DNA of 64,000 nt, from positions 1 through 64,000 of the forward strand of contig QBLU01000002.1 in the NCBI GenBank assembly GCA_003241875.1, given 5' to 3'. The notes under the pieces are model-generated. The model saw only the letters and a program-made list of their open reading frames with translations, had not been told where the DNA came from and searched no databases. Position 1 is the stretch's first letter, and each line of letters begins with the position of its first letter. Source of the stretch: Alphaproteobacteria bacterium (GTDB lineage: Bacteria; Pseudomonadota; Alphaproteobacteria; Sphingomonadales; Sphingomonadaceae). Positions 42,792 through 51,645 of this stretch are shown here, piece after piece. The translations under genes and the position numbers were made by a program.

Positions 42792-43847
42792 TTACTCCGC
42801 CGCCACCCCCAGCAACCCACCCTGCCGATCGTCCACCTCGTTCGCAGCCCCGCCCTCGGCCGCCGCCTTGGCGCCCTTGCGGCTGTCGAACGCGTCCCAC
42901 ACCTCGTTCCAGTTGCCCTTCGTCGCCGCCTTGGAATATTCCGTCGCGCGTGCCTCGAAGAAGTTGGCGTGTTCGACGCCGTTGAGCAGAGGCGTCAGCC
43001 AGGGCAGCGGGTGTTCGTCGATCATGTAGATCGGCTTCATGCCGAGCTGCTTCATGCGCCAGTCGGCGGTGAAGCGGACGTATTTCTTGATGTCGGATGC
43101 GGTCATGCCGTTGACCGGGCCCATTTCAAAGGCGAGGTCGACGAAATTGTCCTCCAGCCGGACCGTGCGCTGGCAGATGTCGGCGATCTCGTCGCGCAGC
43201 TTGTGGGTCAGCACGCCGGTTTCGGCACAGAAGGCGTGAAACAGCTTGATGATGCCTTCGCAATGCAGGCTTTCGTCGCGCACCGACCAGGTGACGATCT
43301 GGCCCATGCCCTTCATCTTGTTGAAGCGCGGGAAGTTCATCAGCATGGCGAAGCTGGCGAACAGCTGCAGGCCTTCGGTGAAGCCGCCGAACATCGCTAG
43401 GGTGCGGGCGATATCGGTGTCGGTGTCGACGTTGAAATCGGCCAGATAGTCGTGCTTGTCGCGCATTTCCTTGTAGTTGAGGAAGGCGCTGTATTCGCTT
43501 TCGGGCATGCCGATGGTGTCGAGCAGATGGCTGTAGGCGGCGATGTGCACCGTTTCCATGTTGCTGAACGCCGCCAGCATCATCTTCACTTCGGTCGGTT
43601 TGAACACCCGGCCGTATTTTTCATGGTAGCAATCCTGCACCTCGACATCGGCCTGGGTGAAGAAGCGGAAGATCTGGGTGAGCAGGTTGCGCTCGTGATC
43701 GGTGAGTTTCTGCGCCCAGTCACGGCAATCCTCGCCGAGCGGCACCTCCTCCGGCATCCAGTGGATCTGCTGCTGGCGTTTCCAGAAATCATAGGCCCAG
43801 GGATATTCGAAGGGCTTGTACGACTTGGAGGCCTTGAGGAGCGACAT
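42792..43847 (-). CDS. nrdB: Ribonucleoside-diphosphate reductase beta subunit (class I)
   Basis: This 351-residue diiron protein generates the radical for deoxyribonucleotide synthesis. The core METVHIAAYSHLLDTIG carries a Glu-x-x-His iron-ligand pair and the Tyr four residues after the His, in the position of the E. coli radical Tyr122, so it looks like a Tyr-radical enzyme and not the Phe-type class Ic. The second ligand set lies in RDESLHCEGIIKLFHAF. It follows nrdA after a 452-bp gap with palindromes. Confidence 0.96.
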   Translation of the reverse strand: MSLLKASKSYKPFEYPWAYDFWKRQQQIHWMPEEVPLGEDCRDWAQKLTDHERNLLTQIFRFFTQADVEVQDCYHEKYGRVFKPTEVKMMLAAFSNMETVHIAAYSHLLDTIGMPESEYSAFLNYKEMRDKHDYLADFNVDTDTDIARTLAMFGGFTEGLQLFASFAMLMNFPRFNKMKGMGQIVTWSVRDESLHCEGIIKLFHAFCAETGVLTHKLRDEIADICQRTVRLEDNFVDLAFEMGPVNGMTASDIKKYVRFTADWRMKQLGMKPIYMIDEHPLPWLTPLLNGVEHANFFEARATEYSKAATKGNWNEVWDAFDSRKGAKAAAEGGAANEVDDRQGGLLGVAAE

Positions 43848-43892
43848 GGGGTTGGTCCTTTGGGGTGTTCGTTGGGTAGTTTACTCTGGATC

Positions 43893-43982
43893 GTCACCCC
43901 CGCGCAGGCGGGGGTCCATCACCGGCACGTCGATCTATGTGATGACAGTCCGGCGATGGATCCCCGCCTGCGCGGGGATGAC
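43893..43982. repeat. Dispersed palindrome family A, inverted pair, copy 2 (nrdA-nrdB gap)
   Basis: GTCACCCCCGCGCAGGCGGGGGTCCATC (43893-43920) and inverted GATGGATCCCCGCCTGCGCGGGGATGAC (to 43982) form a pair with a 33-bp centre. It sits between nrdA and nrdB, where BIME-like pairs can affect RNA stability and the ratio of upstream to downstream product. Confidence 0.85.
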
Positions 43983-44027
43983 GGGAAACGCGTACATGAC
44001 ACCGGGTACAGGCCCGCCGGCAATTGG

Positions 44028-44075
44028 GAGGGGGCCGTGGCGCCGCGTCGTGGAATGCGACGCCGCGGCCCCCTC
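44028..44075. other. Very stable GC hairpin in the nrdA-nrdB gap
   Basis: GAGGGGGCCGTGGCG pairs with CGCCGCGGCCCCCTC across a ~17-base interior, allowing one G-U pair. No T-run follows on either strand, so it is not a standard terminator. The remaining gap to 44299 is GC-rich and shows no gene. Confidence 0.55.
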
Positions 44076-44299
44076 ACCGTCCCGGCCGGCGGGTGCCGCC
44101 CGGGTGCCGGGGCTTGCGCCCCAGCCCTGCCAAGCTGTCAGGCTGGGCATCCCTGAAACTTTCCGCGCGTGACGTCGGACGGGCTCGCCGCCAAGCCTCT
44201 GGCCCGGCAAAGCCGTGCCGACGGCCTGGCAGCGCCCCGCCGTCCGAGCACTGCGCCGAGTCTGCGCGCTGCGCTTCGCGCTGCTTGCAGCCGGCTTGG

Positions 44300-46213
44300 C
44301 TACTGACACGCCAGGCATTCGTCATAATCCTTGCGCTCGAAGCTCAGCACCGGCGCTTCGGCGGTGTTGTCCGCCTCCACGCCGCCGGCGAAACCGGCGC
44401 GCTGGATGCTCATCGAGCGGAGATAGTAGAGCGATTTGATGCCGAGCTCCCAGGCGCGATAGTGGAGCATGAGCAGGTCCCATTTCTCGACGTCGGCGGG
44501 GATGAACAGGTTCAGTGACTGGGCCTGGTCGATGAACGGCGTGCGGTCGCCGGCGAGTTCGAGCAGCCAGCGCTGGTCGATCTCGAAGGCGGTGCGGAAC
44601 ACGGCCTTTTCCTCGGTGTTGAGGAAATCGAGGTGGTGGACCGAGCCGCCCTGTTCGAGGATCGAATTCCAGACGCTGTCGCTGTTCTTGGATTTCGCGA
44701 TCAGCAGTTTCTCGAGATACGGATTGCGGATCGAGAAGCTGCCCGACAGCGTCTTGTGGGTGTAGATGTTGGCGGGGATCGGCTCCACGCAGGCGCTGGT
44801 GCCGCCGGCGATGATGCTGATGCTGGCGGTCGGCGCGATCGCCATCTTGCAGCTGAACCGCTCCATGACGCCCATGTCGGCGGCATCGGGGCACGGGCCA
44901 CGCTCGGCGGCGAGGTTCATCGACGCCTGGTCGACCTGGGCGCGGATGTGCTTGAACATCTTCAGGTTCCACGACTTGGCCATGGCGCCTTCGAAGGCGA
45001 TGCCGCGGGCCTGGTAGAAGCTGTGGAGGCCCATGACGCCGAGGCCGACCGAGCGTTCGCGTTCGGCGGCATAGCGGGCGCGCGCCATCTCGGGCTCGGC
45101 GCGGTCGATGTAGTCCTGGAGGACGTTGTCGAGGAAGCGCATGCAATCCTCGATGAAGCCGGCGTCGCCGTGCCACTGGTCCCAGGTTTCGAGGTTGAGC
45201 GACGACAGGCAGCAGACCGCGGTGCGATCGTTGCCGAGATGGTCCGGCCCGGTCGGCAGGGTGATTTCGGAGCAGAGGTTCGACGTTGTCACCTTCAACC
45301 CGAGGTCACGCTGATGCTTGGGCATCGTGCGGTTCACTTCGTCGACGAAGATGATGTAGGGCTCGCCGGTCGCGAGCCGCGTCTCGACCAGCTTGGTGAA
45401 CAGGCCGCGAGCGTCGACATTGCCGCGCTTTTCACCGGTCTTGGGGCTGATCAGGTCGAAATCGGTGCCGTCGCGGACTGCCTGCATGAAGGCGTCCGTC
45501 ACCAGCACGCCGTGGTGGAGGTTGAGCGCCTTGCGGTTGAAGTCGCCCGACGGTTTGCGGATTTCGAGGAATTCCTCGATCTCCGGGTGGTTGATGTCGA
45601 GATAGACCGCCGCCGAGCCGCGGCGCAGCGAACCCTGGCTGATGGCGAGGGTGAGGCTGTCCATGACGCGGACGAAGGGGATGATGCCGCTGGTCTTGCC
45701 GTTGAGGCCGACGGGTTCGCCGATGCCGCGGACATTGCCCCAATAGGTGCCGATGCCGCCGCCGCGCGAGGCAAGCCAGACATTCTCGTTCCAGGTGTTG
45801 ACGATGGCTTCGAGGCTGTCGCCGACCGAGTTGAGGTAGCAGGAGATCGGCAGGCCGCGCCCGGTGCCGCCGTTGGAAAGCACCGGCGTGGAGGGCATGA
45901 ACCAGAGCTGCGACATGTGATCGTAGAGCCGCTGGGCGTGGCCGGCGTCGTCGGCATAGGCGGCGGCGACGCGGGCGAACAGATCCTGGTAGGATTCGCC
46001 CGGCAGCAGGTAGCGATCATCGAGCGTCTGGCGGCCGAAATCGGTCAGCAGCGCGTCGCGCGAACGGTCGACCGTGACCGGGAATTTCCAGGCCATGACC
46101 TCGTTGGAGGCGCGCTTCGCTGCCTTGGCGGGCGCCGCGACCGTCGCCGGCTCGACGGGATCGAGCATCAGCATTTCGCCGCCTTCGCCGTTGCTGTTCC
46201 GAAATTCGCTCAC
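44300..46213 (-). CDS. nrdA: Ribonucleoside-diphosphate reductase alpha subunit (class I)
   Basis: This 637-residue catalytic subunit reduces ribonucleoside diphosphates. Features include STPVLSNGGTGRGLPISCYL, SRGGGIGTYWGNVR, the active-site-region SNLCSEITLP and CCLSSLNLE, and the C-terminal redox pair in DECLACQ. The N-terminus is short and no full ATP-cone is evident, so overall dATP inhibition may be absent. The GTG at 46213 has GGGAG seven bases upstream. Candidate NrdR and DnaA sites lie upstream. Confidence 0.95.
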   Translation of the reverse strand: MSEFRNSNGEGGEMLMLDPVEPATVAAPAKAAKRASNEVMAWKFPVTVDRSRDALLTDFGRQTLDDRYLLPGESYQDLFARVAAAYADDAGHAQRLYDHMSQLWFMPSTPVLSNGGTGRGLPISCYLNSVGDSLEAIVNTWNENVWLASRGGGIGTYWGNVRGIGEPVGLNGKTSGIIPFVRVMDSLTLAISQGSLRRGSAAVYLDINHPEIEEFLEIRKPSGDFNRKALNLHHGVLVTDAFMQAVRDGTDFDLISPKTGEKRGNVDARGLFTKLVETRLATGEPYIIFVDEVNRTMPKHQRDLGLKVTTSNLCSEITLPTGPDHLGNDRTAVCCLSSLNLETWDQWHGDAGFIEDCMRFLDNVLQDYIDRAEPEMARARYAAERERSVGLGVMGLHSFYQARGIAFEGAMAKSWNLKMFKHIRAQVDQASMNLAAERGPCPDAADMGVMERFSCKMAIAPTASISIIAGGTSACVEPIPANIYTHKTLSGSFSIRNPYLEKLLIAKSKNSDSVWNSILEQGGSVHHLDFLNTEEKAVFRTAFEIDQRWLLELAGDRTPFIDQAQSLNLFIPADVEKWDLLMLHYRAWELGIKSLYYLRSMSIQRAGFAGGVEADNTAEAPVLSFERKDYDECLACQ

Positions 46214-46353
46214 CTGATCACTCCCGAAATTTCTCTGGCGATTCGCATCGCCTGCTCTTTCGCGACCCGCATCGCCCGCGCTTTCGCGCCTTGCCGGGGG
46301 CAGCATAGGAGGAGAACAAAAAGGGGTCACGCGCCGAATGGATTCAGCAGCAG

Positions 46354-46385
46354 TTATCCCCGATATCCACAGCCGGTTGATAACC
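46354..46385. promoter_or_regulatory. Cluster of DnaA-box-like sequences in the nrdA/fumarase intergenic region
   Basis: TTATCCCCG (46354-46362), ATATCCACA (46363-46371) and, on the minus strand, TTATCAACC (46384-46376) each resemble TTATNCACA with one or two mismatches within 32 bp. DnaA regulates nrd genes in some bacteria. No box is perfect. Confidence 0.35.
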
Positions 46386-46413
46386 GGCAGCTTGCCCTCC
46401 CTCGTCCGCAGCC

Positions 46414-46461
46414 ACCACAGCTTGTGTGTGCAGCGTCGTCCCCGGGCTACAGATTGTGCCT
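46414..46461. promoter_or_regulatory. Candidate NrdR box pair upstream of nrdA
   Basis: ACAGCTTGTG (46417-46426) and ACAGATTGTG (46449-46458) lie within imperfect palindromes 32 bp apart, close to the three-turn spacing typical of paired NrdR sites. They differ from the textbook ACACWATATATWGTGT. They lie about 200-240 bp upstream of the nrdA start and 170-215 bp before the fumarase start. The rest of 46214-46630 holds no gene. Confidence 0.4.
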
Positions 46462-46630
46462 AAGTTCCGGGCTTTGACAAGGGACATTTCATCCGGAACC
46501 GTCGTTTTCTCCTGGTTCAAACATCGTCAACAGCTTGCGCCCCCTGGTTGAAACGCCATTGAAACGCCATGTGGACCGATGGTCGCAGCGGCGCTACACG
46601 CCGGCCGCAATACCCCGCCAAAGGACTGCC

Positions 46631-48151
46631 ATGACGGTGATCAAACAGGACGATGTGATCGAATCCATCGCCGATGCGCTGCAGTACATCAGCTATTTTC
46701 ATCCCATGGATTATATAAGGGCGCTGGGGCGCGCTTACGAGGCCGAGGCTGGCCCGGCGGCCAAGGACGCCATCGCCCAGATCCTGACCAACAGCCGCAT
46801 GTGCGCCGAGGGGCACCGGCCGATCTGCCAGGACACCGGCATCGTAGTCGCCTTCGTGAAAGTCGGTATGAACGTTCGCTGGCAAGCGACGCTGACTCTT
46901 GAAGAAATGGTTAACGAAGGTGTGCGCCGCGCCTATCTCAATCCCGAAAACCGGCTGCGCGCCTCGATCGTCGCCGACCCGGCATTCGGCCGCACCAACA
47001 CCCGCGACAACACCCCGGCGATCACCCATGTCCAGCTGGTGCCGGGCGACACCGTCGAGATCACCGTCGCGGCCAAGGGCGGCGGCAGCGAGAACAAGTC
47101 GAAGTTCGCCATGCTCAACCCCAGCGACTCGATCCGCGACTGGGTGGTCAACACGGTGCCGCTGATGGGTGCCGGCTGGTGCCCGCCGGGAATGCTGGGC
47201 ATCGGCATCGGCGGCACGGCCGAAAAGGCGATGCTGCTGGCCAAGGAATCGCTGATGCTGCCGATCGACATGGCGGAGCTGAAAGCGCGGGGTCCGGCCT
47301 CGAAAATTGAAGAGCTTAGGATCGAACTCTACGACGCCGTCAACGATCTGGGCATCGGCGCGCAGGGGCTGGGCGGGCTGTCGACGATCCTTGACGTGAA
47401 GATTCTCGACACGCCGACCCATGCCGCCTCGAAGCCGATCGCGATGATCCCGAACTGCGCCGCGACGCGGCACGCGCATTTCGTGCTCGACGGCAGCGGC
47501 CCGGCCTATCTGGAGGCGCCGAACCTCGCCGAATGGCCGCAGGTCGAATGGAAACCGTCGCGCGAGGCGATCCCGGTCGATCTCGACGCGCTGACGCCCG
47601 AGATCGTGGCGAGCTGGAAGCCCGGCGACCGGCTGCTGCTCAATGGCCGCATGCTCACCGGGCGGGATGCCGCCCACAAGCGGATGACCGACATGCTGGC
47701 CCGGGGCGAGACGCTGCCGGTCGATTTCACCAACCGCGTCATCTATTATGTCGGGCCGGTCGACCCGGTGCGCGACGAGGTCGTCGGCCCGGCCGGCCCC
47801 ACCACCGCCACCCGCATGGACAAGTTCACCGAAGCCATGCTGGCGCAGACCGGCCTCATCGCCATGGTCGGCAAGGCCGAGCGCGGACCCGCCGGTATCG
47901 AGGCGATCCGCAAGCACAAGGCCGCCTATCTGATGGCGGTCGGCGGCGCCGCCTATCTGGTGTCGAAGGCGATCAAGGCATCGCGGGTGCTGGCCTTCGA
48001 AGACCTCGGCATGGAGGCGATCTATGAATTCACCGTCGAGAACATGCCGGTGACGGTGGCGGTCGATGCGATGGGGACCAGCGTCCATGCGACCGGCCCC
48101 ATGGTGTGGCGGGAACGAATTGCCAAAGCCAAGGCTTTGGAGACGGTGTGA
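46631..48151 (+). CDS. Class I (iron-sulfur) fumarate hydratase
   Basis: This 506-residue enzyme interconverts fumarate and malate in the TCA cycle with an oxygen-sensitive [4Fe-4S] cluster. N-terminal segments GHRPICQDTGIVVAFVKVG and PGMLGIGIGGTAEKAMLLAKESL and the C-terminal beta domain (LLLNGRMLTGRDAAHKRM, YYVGPVDP, TTATRMDKFTEAML) match FumA/FumB and not the fold of FumC. AAGGA five bases before the ATG at 46631 supports the start. The next gene overlaps its stop as GTGA. Confidence 0.95.
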   Translation: MTVIKQDDVIESIADALQYISYFHPMDYIRALGRAYEAEAGPAAKDAIAQILTNSRMCAEGHRPICQDTGIVVAFVKVGMNVRWQATLTLEEMVNEGVRRAYLNPENRLRASIVADPAFGRTNTRDNTPAITHVQLVPGDTVEITVAAKGGGSENKSKFAMLNPSDSIRDWVVNTVPLMGAGWCPPGMLGIGIGGTAEKAMLLAKESLMLPIDMAELKARGPASKIEELRIELYDAVNDLGIGAQGLGGLSTILDVKILDTPTHAASKPIAMIPNCAATRHAHFVLDGSGPAYLEAPNLAEWPQVEWKPSREAIPVDLDALTPEIVASWKPGDRLLLNGRMLTGRDAAHKRMTDMLARGETLPVDFTNRVIYYVGPVDPVRDEVVGPAGPTTATRMDKFTEAMLAQTGLIAMVGKAERGPAGIEAIRKHKAAYLMAVGGAAYLVSKAIKASRVLAFEDLGMEAIYEFTVENMPVTVAVDAMGTSVHATGPMVWRERIAKAKALETV

Positions 48152-48810
48152 ACCTCGCCCGCCCCGCTGCCGTCATCTTCGACATGGACGGCCTGCTGCT
48201 CGATACCGAGCGGATCAGCCGCACGTCGATGATCGAGGTCGTCACCGCCATGGGCTTTGCCATGACCGAGGCCGATTTCGCGCCGCTGGTCGGGCTGCCC
48301 AAGGACGCCAATCGCCATCAGCTCAACGACCGTTTCGGCCCGGATTTCGATTACGACCTGATGCGGGCGCGGCAGCTCGAACTCAACAACAGCCGTTATG
48401 GCCTGGCGCGGCCGCTGCGGCCCGGCGCGCGCGCCATCGTCGACACCGTGGTCGCGCTGGGGATCCCGCGTGCCATCGCGACCTCCACCGAGCGCGTCAA
48501 GGCGGTGTCGCACCTGACCCACAGCGGGCTGATCGACGCCTTTGACATCGTGGTCACCCGGGATGACGTCGCGCGGGGCAAGCCGTTTCCCGACCTGTAC
48601 CTGGCTGCCACCGCGGCACTCGGCCTGCCGCCGGGCGACTGCCTGGCGCTCGAGGACAGCTATAACGGCGTGCGCGCCGCCCATGCCGCCGGCGTTCCGG
48701 TGATCATGGTGCCCGACCTGCTGCCGGCGACCGCCGAGATGCGGGCGCTGGCGTTGACGGTCGTGCCTGGTCTGCACGTCGTGAGCGGTTGGTTGCAGGC
48801 GTCGGGGTGA
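48148..48810 (+). CDS. HAD-superfamily phosphatase (beta-phosphoglucomutase-like)
   Basis: This 220-residue protein has motif I FDMDGLLLDTE with the nucleophile Asp and general acid Asp, motif II in ATSTERVK, and motif III/IV in GKPFPDLYLAATAALGLPPGDCLALEDSYNG. The helical cap after motif I is of the beta-PGM type. The substrate is not evident. The GTG start overlaps the fumarase stop, so they are co-translated. Confidence 0.9.
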   Translation: MNLARPAAVIFDMDGLLLDTERISRTSMIEVVTAMGFAMTEADFAPLVGLPKDANRHQLNDRFGPDFDYDLMRARQLELNNSRYGLARPLRPGARAIVDTVVALGIPRAIATSTERVKAVSHLTHSGLIDAFDIVVTRDDVARGKPFPDLYLAATAALGLPPGDCLALEDSYNGVRAAHAAGVPVIMVPDLLPATAEMRALALTVVPGLHVVSGWLQASG

Positions 48811-48847
48811 TGTCGGCGGCCTGAACCAGGGTCAGTTGCAAGCTTAT

Positions 48848-48923
48848 CCGCTCAGGCTGAGCCTGTCGAAGCCGCGGCGAGCACTGTCCTGCGGCACGGC
48901 TTCGACAGGCTCAGCCTGAGCGG
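48848..48923. repeat. Dispersed palindrome family C, inverted pair, copy 1
   Basis: CCGCTCAGGCTGAGCCTGTCGAAGCC and its inverted partner GGCTTCGACAGGCTCAGCCTGAGCGG enclose ~25 bp. Each arm contains the small palindrome CTCAGGCTGAG. Other copies lie at 48995 and 52283. Both neighbouring genes end or lie outside the repeat. Confidence 0.85.
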
Positions 48924-48994
48924 GCTTTATGGTTCAGGTGAGCTGAAGACGAGTCCAGGGTTCGTTGCTTTCAAATTCGTTGGACAGGATTTAT

Positions 48995-49130
48995 CCGCTC
49001 AGGCTGAGCTTGTCGAAGCCCCGGCAAGGACCACGCCGCGACACGGCTTCGACAAGCTCAGGCGCCCTGCGACACGGCTTCACAAGCTCAGGCGCCCTGC
49101 GACACGGCTTCACAAGCTCAGCCTGGGCGG
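48995..49130. repeat. Family C palindrome with a local tandem expansion of one arm
   Basis: After CCGCTCAGGCTGAGCTTGTCGAAGCC the opposite arm is present three times in tandem, each copy GCGACACGGCTTC(GA)CAAGCTCAG, the last continuing into CCTGGGCGG. The unit is about 30 bp and the second and third copies share a two-base loss, so they probably arose by recent duplication. The region lies between the HAD and epmB-like genes (48811-49160), which otherwise holds no gene. Confidence 0.8.
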
Positions 49131-49160
49131 GCCCTGCGGTGCAATCAAAGGAAAGCAGGT

Positions 49161-50186
49161 CTACCCCGCCAACTGCCAGATCGGCGTCTTGGCGAGGCGG
49201 CCCGGCACTTCGCGGACGAAGCGCGGCACCAGATAGCCGGGCAGCGTGTCGCGCAGCTGCTGTTCGAGGCCGAGGGCTTCGGTGAGGCCGACGTCGAAAT
49301 GGCCGGCGCCGGCGACCGGATCGAGCAGGTGCATGTAATAGGGCAGCACACCGCTGGCGAACAGCCGCAGCGCATGGGCGCGGATCGCGGCAACGCTGTC
49401 GTTGACGCCGCGCAGCAGCACCGACTGGTTGAGCAGCGTCACCCCTGCCCCACGCAGCCGGGCCAGCGCCGCCGCCACGACGCCGTCGATCTCGTTGGCG
49501 TGGTTGGTGTGGGCGACGATGACCACCGGCTTGCCGAGGCCTGCCAGCAGCGCCACCAGCGCCGGCGTCACCCGCGCCGGCACCGCGGTCAGCGTACGGC
49601 TGTGGATGCGGATCATCGCCAGGTGCGGGATCGCGGCGAGCGCGCCGAGCAGCGCCGCCAGCCGGTCGTCGGCCAGCGTCAGCGGGTCGCCGCCGGACAA
49701 TATGACCTCCTCCACCGCCGGATCGGCGGCGAGCAGCGCGACCGCGTCGGCATGGCCGCCCACCGGCAACACCATGGCGCCGTAGTCGGTGTGGCGGCGG
49801 AAGCAGTAGCGGCAATGGATCGCGCAGCTGCCGGCGGCGAGCAGCAGCGCCCGGCTGCCGTATTTGCGCAGGATGCCGCGCGCCGGGGTGAAGCTCGCCT
49901 CGTCGAGCGGATCGGTGAGCAGCGCCGGATCGTCGACCAGTTCGTCGGCGCGCGCCAGCACCTGCAGCAGCAGCGGATCATGGGGGTCGCCGCGCCGCAC
50001 CAGCGACAGGAAATGCGGTGGCGCCTTCAACGCGAAATCCGGCGCCGGGGCGAGGCCATAGGGCAGGTCCGCTGCTGTCAGCCCGACCCGATCGAGCAGG
50101 TCGGCCGCGGTCAGCCGCGCAGCGCGATAATCCGCCTGCCAGTCGGGGGCGGCGGGCGGGGCGAGCGGGAGGACACGGGCGAGCAT
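49161..50186 (-). CDS. epmB: EF-P lysylation protein EpmB-like radical SAM lysine aminomutase
   Basis: This 341-residue radical SAM protein has the cluster motif C121-AIH-C125-RY-C128 followed by FRRH, and the SAM-binding GGDPL (EVILSGGDPLTLADDRL). The lead-in RKYGSRALLLAAGSCAIHCRYCFRRHTDYG matches EpmB, which makes beta-lysine for modification of elongation factor P, more than the larger clostridial lysine 2,3-aminomutase. Neither efp nor epmA is in the window. The ATG at 50186 is the last plausible start before conserved sequence. Confidence 0.88.
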   Translation of the reverse strand: MLARVLPLAPPAAPDWQADYRAARLTAADLLDRVGLTAADLPYGLAPAPDFALKAPPHFLSLVRRGDPHDPLLLQVLARADELVDDPALLTDPLDEASFTPARGILRKYGSRALLLAAGSCAIHCRYCFRRHTDYGAMVLPVGGHADAVALLAADPAVEEVILSGGDPLTLADDRLAALLGALAAIPHLAMIRIHSRTLTAVPARVTPALVALLAGLGKPVVIVAHTNHANEIDGVVAAALARLRGAGVTLLNQSVLLRGVNDSVAAIRAHALRLFASGVLPYYMHLLDPVAGAGHFDVGLTEALGLEQQLRDTLPGYLVPRFVREVPGRLAKTPIWQLAG

Positions 50187-50260
50187 GACGGGCCTTGGCT
50201 GGGACGGCAGGCACGCGTTACCGATCGGCGGCGGCAATGCAAGGCGGCAATGCCGGCCGG

Positions 50261-51565
50261 CTATTTCCCCGCCAGCGCCGCCGCCATGGCATCATAGGCC
50301 GGCAGCGTCGTCGGGTTGATGACGCGGTTTGTCGCGACCGGGAAGGAGGCGAAGCGGGCGATGACCATTTCGGCCTTGGGATCGATGTAGATGCCCTGGC
50401 CATGGATGCCGACCGCCATCGTCTGGCCTGAAGCCCAATGCCACCAGAAGCTCGAATAGCTGCCGCCGTCGAGGCCGGGATAATTCGCCGCGGCAAAGGC
50501 GGCTGCGTCGCCGGGCGCCAGGATGGCGCGGACTGCGGCGGGCGGCACGATCTGCCGGCCCTGCCATTTGCCGCCGAGGCGGATCATCTCGCCAAAGCGT
50601 GCCATGTCGCGCATCGCCGCGGTCATGCCGCCGCCGGCAAAGCCGGTGCCGACGCGATCGACCTGGATGGCGGCGTCCTCCTCCATGCCGAGCGGCTGCC
50701 AGTAGCGCGCCGAGATCTGCGCGGCGATGCTCTGGCCGGTGATGCGTTCGAGCACCCAGGCGACGGCCTGGGTGTTGGGCGTCAGATAGGCGAAATCGCC
50801 GCCGTGACCGCCGCGCTTGCCGATGCCGGCGAGGAAGGCGGGGGTCGTCGTCGCGCCCTGGTAGCCCGGCGCCGCCGGCGCCGCGCCGCCGGCGATCGAC
50901 ATGCGGGTCGGATCGGTGAGTTCCGTGCCGCGGGCGACATAGTCTTCGACGAAGGCGATGCCGGTGCGCATGTCGAGCGCCTGGCGCACCGTCGCGTCGC
51001 CAAAGCCGCTGGTCGCCAGTTCGGGGACATAGCTGGCGATGGTGCGCGCCGGATCGAGGCGGCCCTCGGCGATCAGGGTTTCCGCCAGCGTGCCGACGAA
51101 GCTTTTGGTGACCGAAAAGGCGATGTGCTGGTTGGCCGGGCCACCGGCGCCGAAATAGCGTTCATGGACGATGCGGCCCCGGTGCAACACGACGATGCCA
51201 TCGGTGTAGTTGGCGGCGAGCGATTGTTCCCAGGTCATCGGCGCGGTGGCGCCGAGCGGCGTGAAGCGGATGGCGTCGAGGTCGCGGCGCTCGGCGCGCG
51301 GCAGCGCCGAGGGCGGGCCGGCGCGCGGGATCGCGGCGGTGGGGACGAGTTCGCGCCAGTGGGAAAAGCTCCAGCGCGTCCGCGGGAAGAACCACATGCT
51401 GGCGTCGTCGAAGCGGACCTGCTTGTCGATGGCGGGCGGCGAGCCTTGCATCCAGCCGAGCTTTGCCGGCTCGCTGTCGGCGGCCGACAGCGGCGGCACC
51501 TGGGCGGCGGCGGCGCCGGATAGCAGCGCAAGCGGCAGGAATCGCCGTGCCAGTGTCGTCACCAT
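50261..51565 (-). CDS. Exported 6-aminohexanoate-dimer hydrolase (NylB)-like serine hydrolase
   Basis: This 434-residue protein has a signal peptide and a beta-lactamase-fold domain with S151-V-T-K154. It shares distinctive blocks with NylB: RWSFSHWRELVPTAAI, YTDGIVVL, a Tyr in FAYLTPNTQAVAW near the NylB Tyr215 position, and GIHGQGIYIDP near the end. NylB enzymes hydrolyse cyclic or linear aminohexanoate oligomers, but many relatives are carboxylesterases, so nylon-oligomer activity is only a possibility. GGAG seven bases before the ATG at 51565 supports the start. It is divergent from the PNPOx-like gene. Confidence 0.85.
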   Translation of the reverse strand: MVTTLARRFLPLALLSGAAAAQVPPLSAADSEPAKLGWMQGSPPAIDKQVRFDDASMWFFPRTRWSFSHWRELVPTAAIPRAGPPSALPRAERRDLDAIRFTPLGATAPMTWEQSLAANYTDGIVVLHRGRIVHERYFGAGGPANQHIAFSVTKSFVGTLAETLIAEGRLDPARTIASYVPELATSGFGDATVRQALDMRTGIAFVEDYVARGTELTDPTRMSIAGGAAPAAPGYQGATTTPAFLAGIGKRGGHGGDFAYLTPNTQAVAWVLERITGQSIAAQISARYWQPLGMEEDAAIQVDRVGTGFAGGGMTAAMRDMARFGEMIRLGGKWQGRQIVPPAAVRAILAPGDAAAFAAANYPGLDGGSYSSFWWHWASGQTMAVGIHGQGIYIDPKAEMVIARFASFPVATNRVINPTTLPAYDAMAAALAGK

Positions 51566-51645
51566 CGCGTGTCTCCCCATGCTTGCAGGCACGGTAAGGT
51601 GTCGCAACCGCTTGCGGCAACCCCGGCGGCTTGCGATCAGCGGGA

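Noticed and set aside
44028-44075. GC hairpin considered as a rho-independent terminator of nrdA
   Set aside because: No T-run follows on the minus strand and nrdB lies downstream in the same direction.
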